Assembly (NCBI RefSeq): GCF_013464915.1
Contig: NZ_RAVT01000005.1
Coordinates: forward strand, 114,815-149,596
Length of the DNA: 34,782 nt
Source of the DNA: Stenotrophomonas maltophilia
Lineage (GTDB): Bacteria > Pseudomonadota > Gammaproteobacteria > Xanthomonadales > Xanthomonadaceae
Direction of reading: 5' to 3'
Positions 32,078-34,782 of this stretch are shown one piece after another. The position numbers were made by a program, and so were the translations under genes. The number at the start of each line of letters is the position of its first letter. The stretch's first letter is position 1. The notes under the pieces were generated by a model. The model was not told the origin of the DNA, made no database searches, and saw nothing but the letters and a program-made list of their open reading frames with translations.

Positions 32078-32842
32078 TCAACCGTGTGGGGAAGGTAGAC
32101 GCGAGGCCCGCGCACGCCGGGCTTCGTTGTCATCGAGGGTGCGCAGCGTGGTGTGCACGAACTCGAGGTGGGCATGCGCGGCGGCGCGCGCGCGTTCCGG
32201 GTCGCCGGCCAGCACCGCGTCCATCATCTCGCGGTGCTGGTCGGACAGCGGCGAAAAGGTTCTCGCCGACGTATAGAGCTTCTCGCGGCTCTGCGAGATG
32301 TTGGTCTGCAGCAGCTCGAACAGGCCGCGCATCACCTGCAGCAGCACCAGGTTGTGCGAGGCCTCGGCGATGGACAGGTGGAAGGCCGCATCGGCCTCGG
32401 CTTCACCGGTGGGGTCATCCTTGCCATGCGCATCCATCATGGTCTGGAAGGCCTGCGCGATGCGCGTGCGGTCCTCGTCGGTGGCACGCAGCGCTGCATG
32501 CCAGGCAGTGGCACCTTCCAGCGCGTGACGGATCTCCAGCACGTCGAAGCGATACTCCGGGTCGCCCTGGAACAGCGGCAGGTACGGCGCCAGCGGTTCA
32601 TCCAGGGCCTGCCGCGCGCGCGCCGCCGGTTCGGCCACGTAGGTGCCGCCACCAACCCGTGCGGTCAGCAGACCCTGGCTGGCCAGCTGCGCGATGGCCT
32701 CGCGCAGTGCCGTGCGCGAGACCCCCAGCTGCACTGCCAGCGTGCGCTCGGCCGGCAGCCGGTCGCCCGGCTGCAGCCGCTGTTCCTGCACCAGGCCGCG
32801 CAGCTGTGCGGCCACCTTATCGGAAATACGTTGCGTGCTCAT
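32078..32842 (-). CDS. lldR: Lactate-responsive GntR/FadR-family regulator
   Basis: Regulator of 254 residues. The winged helix-turn-helix is at about 5-72 ([40 protein letters not shown]). A FCD effector domain follows ([60 protein letters not shown]), whose Asp/His residues bind metal and ligand. LldR represses or activates the lld operon depending on L-lactate. The gene is second in the operon, 53 nt after lldP, so it is autoregulated. Its sites are the two dyads upstream of lldP. Confidence 0.95.
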   Translation of the reverse strand: MSTQRISDKVAAQLRGLVQEQRLQPGDRLPAERTLAVQLGVSRTALREAIAQLASQGLLTARVGGGTYVAEPAARARQALDEPLAPYLPLFQGDPEYRFDVLEIRHALEGATAWHAALRATDEDRTRIAQAFQTMMDAHGKDDPTGEAEADAAFHLSIAEASHNLVLLQVMRGLFELLQTNISQSREKLYTSARTFSPLSDQHREMMDAVLAGDPERARAAAHAHLEFVHTTLRTLDDNEARRARASRLPSPHG

Positions 32843-32895
32843 GGCGCCATTGTGGCCCGAAGCGCGCAGCGGATGGTCAGCTGACCGTGCATGGC

Positions 32896-34554
32896 TCAGG
32901 GAATCATCCAGGTCAGCCAGTAGGCCTGCGCCAGGGTGATCAGGCCGACCATCGTAGTGAAGATCAGGCTGTGCTTCACCGTGAAGCGGAACAGGTCCGA
33001 TTCCTTGCCGGCCAGGCCGACCGCCGCACAGGCAATGGCGATCGACTGCGGCGAGATCATCTTGCCGGTGACACCGCCGGTGGTGTTGGCCGCGACCAGC
33101 AGCACGTCGGACACGCCGATCTGCTGTGCGGTGGTGGCCTGCAGTGCCGAGAACAGCGCATTGGACGAGGTATCCGAACCGGTCAGGAACACGCCCAGCC
33201 AACCCAGGAACGGCGAGAAGAACGGGAACGCGTCGCCGGTATGCGCCAGTGCCAGCGCAAGCGTTGCCGACAGGCCCGAATAGTTGGCGATGAAGGCAAA
33301 GGCCAGCACCATCCCAATCGAGTAGATCGGCATGCGCAGCTCACGCACTGTCTCGCCGAAGGTCTGCAGCGCCGAACGGGCCGGCATGCGCAGCGCGATG
33401 ATGGCGATCACCGCGGCCAGGATGATCGAGGTGCCGGTGGCCGAGAACCAGTCGAACTTGTAGATGGCCTCGTAGCTGAGCGGCGCATCCACGATCGGCG
33501 GCATCTTCTGCACCATCTGGTCCAGGCCCGGCACCGGGATCTTCAGCACCCAGCTTTCCAGTGGACCGCCGGCCGCGAACAGCGACTTGAACGGCTTGAT
33601 GCTCCACAACGTGACCATTGCTGTGAGGATCAGGAACGGCGACCACGCCTTGGCGATCTGGCCGACGCTGTAGCGCGGCGCTTCCAGTGCCTGTGCGGCC
33701 GCCTCGGCGCTGGTTTCGGTATCGAAGCGGAAGATCCGCACCGGTTTCCAGCGGCGCAGGAACAGGGTCAGGCACACCAGCGACGCCAGCGACGCGGTGA
33801 TGTCCGGCAGTTCCGGGCCGATGAAATTGGAGGTCAGGTACTGGGCGATGGCGAACGAGCCACCGGCCACCAGCACCGCCGGCCAGGTTTCCTTGATGCC
33901 GCGCCAGCCATCCATGATCGCCATGATCCAGAACAGCACGATGAGGGTCAGGAACGGCAGCTGGCGGCCGGCCATCTGGCCGATCTCGAATGCATCCAGG
34001 CCGGTGACCTGCCCGGCCACGATGATCGGAATGCCCATCGCACCGAACGCCACCGGCGCGGTGTTGACGATCAGGCACAGGCCGGCGGCATACAGCGGCT
34101 TGAAGCCCAGCCCGACCAGCAGCGCCGCGGTGATCGCCACCGGCGCGCCGAAACCTGCCGCGCCTTCCAGGAAGGCACCGAAGGCGAAGCCGACCATCAG
34201 CATCTGCAGGCGCTGGTCTTCGGTGACCGACAGGATGGAGGCACGGATGATGTCGAACTGCCCGGTCTTGACCGAGACCTTGTAGAGGAACACCGCGCCG
34301 ATGATGATCCAGGCGATCGGCCACAGCCCATAGACGAAGCCGAAGCCGGCCGCGCCCAGCGCCTGGGTCAACGGCATGCGGTAGAACAGCAGGGCCACAC
34401 CCAGCGCGATGGCCACGGTGATGGTGCCGGCCAGCCAACCCTTCATGCGCAGCACGGCCAGGGCAACGAAGAAGAACGCGATCGGCAGCAGCGCGATCAG
34501 GCTCGACAACCACAGGTTGCCGGCGGGGTCGTACAGGTGTTGCCAGGGCTGCAT
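32896..34554 (-). CDS. lldP: L-lactate permease
   Basis: Inner-membrane proton symporter for lactate (and glycolate) of 552 residues, close to E. coli LldP (551). It has about 12-14 membrane segments. Signature stretches are [80 protein letters not shown] and [20 protein letters not shown]. It is the first gene of lldP-lldR-lldD-dld. The start at 34554 has only a weak ribosome site (GAGAG). The 66-nt leader up to the first operator holds a hairpin. Confidence 0.97.
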   Translation of the reverse strand: MQPWQHLYDPAGNLWLSSLIALLPIAFFFVALAVLRMKGWLAGTITVAIALGVALLFYRMPLTQALGAAGFGFVYGLWPIAWIIIGAVFLYKVSVKTGQFDIIRASILSVTEDQRLQMLMVGFAFGAFLEGAAGFGAPVAITAALLVGLGFKPLYAAGLCLIVNTAPVAFGAMGIPIIVAGQVTGLDAFEIGQMAGRQLPFLTLIVLFWIMAIMDGWRGIKETWPAVLVAGGSFAIAQYLTSNFIGPELPDITASLASLVCLTLFLRRWKPVRIFRFDTETSAEAAAQALEAPRYSVGQIAKAWSPFLILTAMVTLWSIKPFKSLFAAGGPLESWVLKIPVPGLDQMVQKMPPIVDAPLSYEAIYKFDWFSATGTSIILAAVIAIIALRMPARSALQTFGETVRELRMPIYSIGMVLAFAFIANYSGLSATLALALAHTGDAFPFFSPFLGWLGVFLTGSDTSSNALFSALQATTAQQIGVSDVLLVAANTTGGVTGKMISPQSIAIACAAVGLAGKESDLFRFTVKHSLIFTTMVGLITLAQAYWLTWMIP

Positions 34555-34583
34555 GGAAGCTCTCGACTGGGGGCGGGATGTGC

Positions 34584-34601
34584 CCCACCGCAGGCGGTGG
34601 G
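34584..34601 (-). promoter_or_regulatory. Hairpin in the lldP leader
   Basis: CCCACCG/CGGTGGG stem with a CAGG loop, 30-47 nt before the lldP start codon. It could shape leader RNA stability. It might also be unrelated to regulation, since short GC stems are common in this DNA. Confidence 0.35.
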
Positions 34602-34619
34602 TCGCCGTGCCTGTCGATT

Positions 34620-34634
34620 ATTGGTCGTACCAAT
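34620..34634 (-). promoter_or_regulatory. LldR operator, proximal
   Basis: ATTGGTCGTACCAAT: perfect 6-bp arms ATTGGT/ACCAAT around CGT. FadR-family LldR regulators bind exactly such TTGGTNNNACCAA dyads. It is 66 nt before the lldP start. Confidence 0.88.
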
Positions 34635-34716
34635 ATCAATCTGGATCAGGCCACGTGGAGCGGATTTAACCGCCACTCCGACGAAGTGCCTATTAGACCA
34701 TAGGGCTAGATCACAT

Positions 34717-34731
34717 ATTGGTCGTACCACT
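34717..34731 (-). promoter_or_regulatory. LldR operator, distal
   Basis: ATTGGTCGTACCACT: identical to the proximal site except for one base in the right arm. Centres are 97 bp apart, about nine helical turns, so the two can be bridged by a DNA loop as in the two-operator arrangement of E. coli lldPRD. The promoter should lie between or beside them. Confidence 0.85.
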
Positions 34732-34744
34732 ACAGCCACCCGTG

Positions 34745-34769
34745 GTAGTGCCGGCCGCTGGCCGGCAAC
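34745..34769 (+). repeat. SMAG repeat (GTGCCGGCC subfamily)
   Basis: A GTAG head followed by the TGCCGGCC-GCT-GGCCGGCA stem-loop. It is a third stem sequence for these repeats in the window and lies upstream of the distal lactate operator, at the window edge. Confidence 0.85.
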
Positions 34770-34782
34770 CTCGTCCGCCCCC

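Noticed and set aside
1..34782. tRNA, rRNA, insertion sequence or prophage genes
   Set aside because: No such RNA structure, transposase motif, integrase or terminal repeat was recognised on reading both strands.

Overview
The window is high-GC DNA from a gammaproteobacterium of the Xanthomonadaceae, most probably the Stenotrophomonas maltophilia group. Two things point there: short stem-loop repeats that begin with GTAG (SMAG/REP-like elements, at least nine units between genes), and gene families and start-codon style typical of that group. No tRNA, rRNA, CRISPR array, insertion sequence or prophage gene was seen. Coding density is high and no gene-free stretch reaches 300 bases.

Region 1 (25-6421, minus strand) is a tightly coupled six-gene operon read from right to left: a short AraC-type regulator, a YcaC-like cysteine hydrolase, a DoxX membrane protein, a YtcJ-type metal-dependent amidohydrolase with a Tat-like leader, an alginate-export-family outer-membrane porin and an MFS exporter. 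Every junction overlaps or is 2 nt apart. Region 2 (6472-10576) holds a small DoxX-like gene divergent from a two-component system made of a beta-propeller sensor kinase and a LuxR-type regulator. Near-identical dyads sit between these genes and in front of the Region 1 operon, so the two regions may be under common control.

Region 3 (10684-13912, minus) has a LytS/LytTR-type two-component pair and a secreted alpha/beta hydrolase of the BAAT/thioesterase type. Region 4 (14038-19885) has a periplasmic amidohydrolase with an ankyrin-repeat protein, a divergent LysR regulator, a DUF3806 protein, a cytosine-deaminase-like amidohydrolase and a predicted exported protein resembling chorismate lyase. 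Region 5 (19933-22546) looks accessory: a lipoprotein, a 72-residue cysteine-containing exported protein, an AT-rich intergenic stretch and a GT60-like glycosyltransferase.

Region 6 (22604-29114) carries a large TonB-dependent receptor, a GNAT acetyltransferase, CDP-diacylglycerol diphosphatase (cdh), an I78-type inhibitor lipoprotein and two exported proteins of unknown function. Region 7 (29231-34782) is a complete lactate operon, lldP-lldR-lldD-dld, preceded by two LldR-type operators about 97 bp apart. It would let the cell import lactate and oxidise both L- and D-lactate to pyruvate, feeding electrons to the quinone pool.

The best candidates for something undescribed are the six-gene amidohydrolase/porin/exporter operon with its neighbouring two-component system, and the glycosyltransferase/cysteine-peptide islet. 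Both functional readings are inferences from family membership and gene order.
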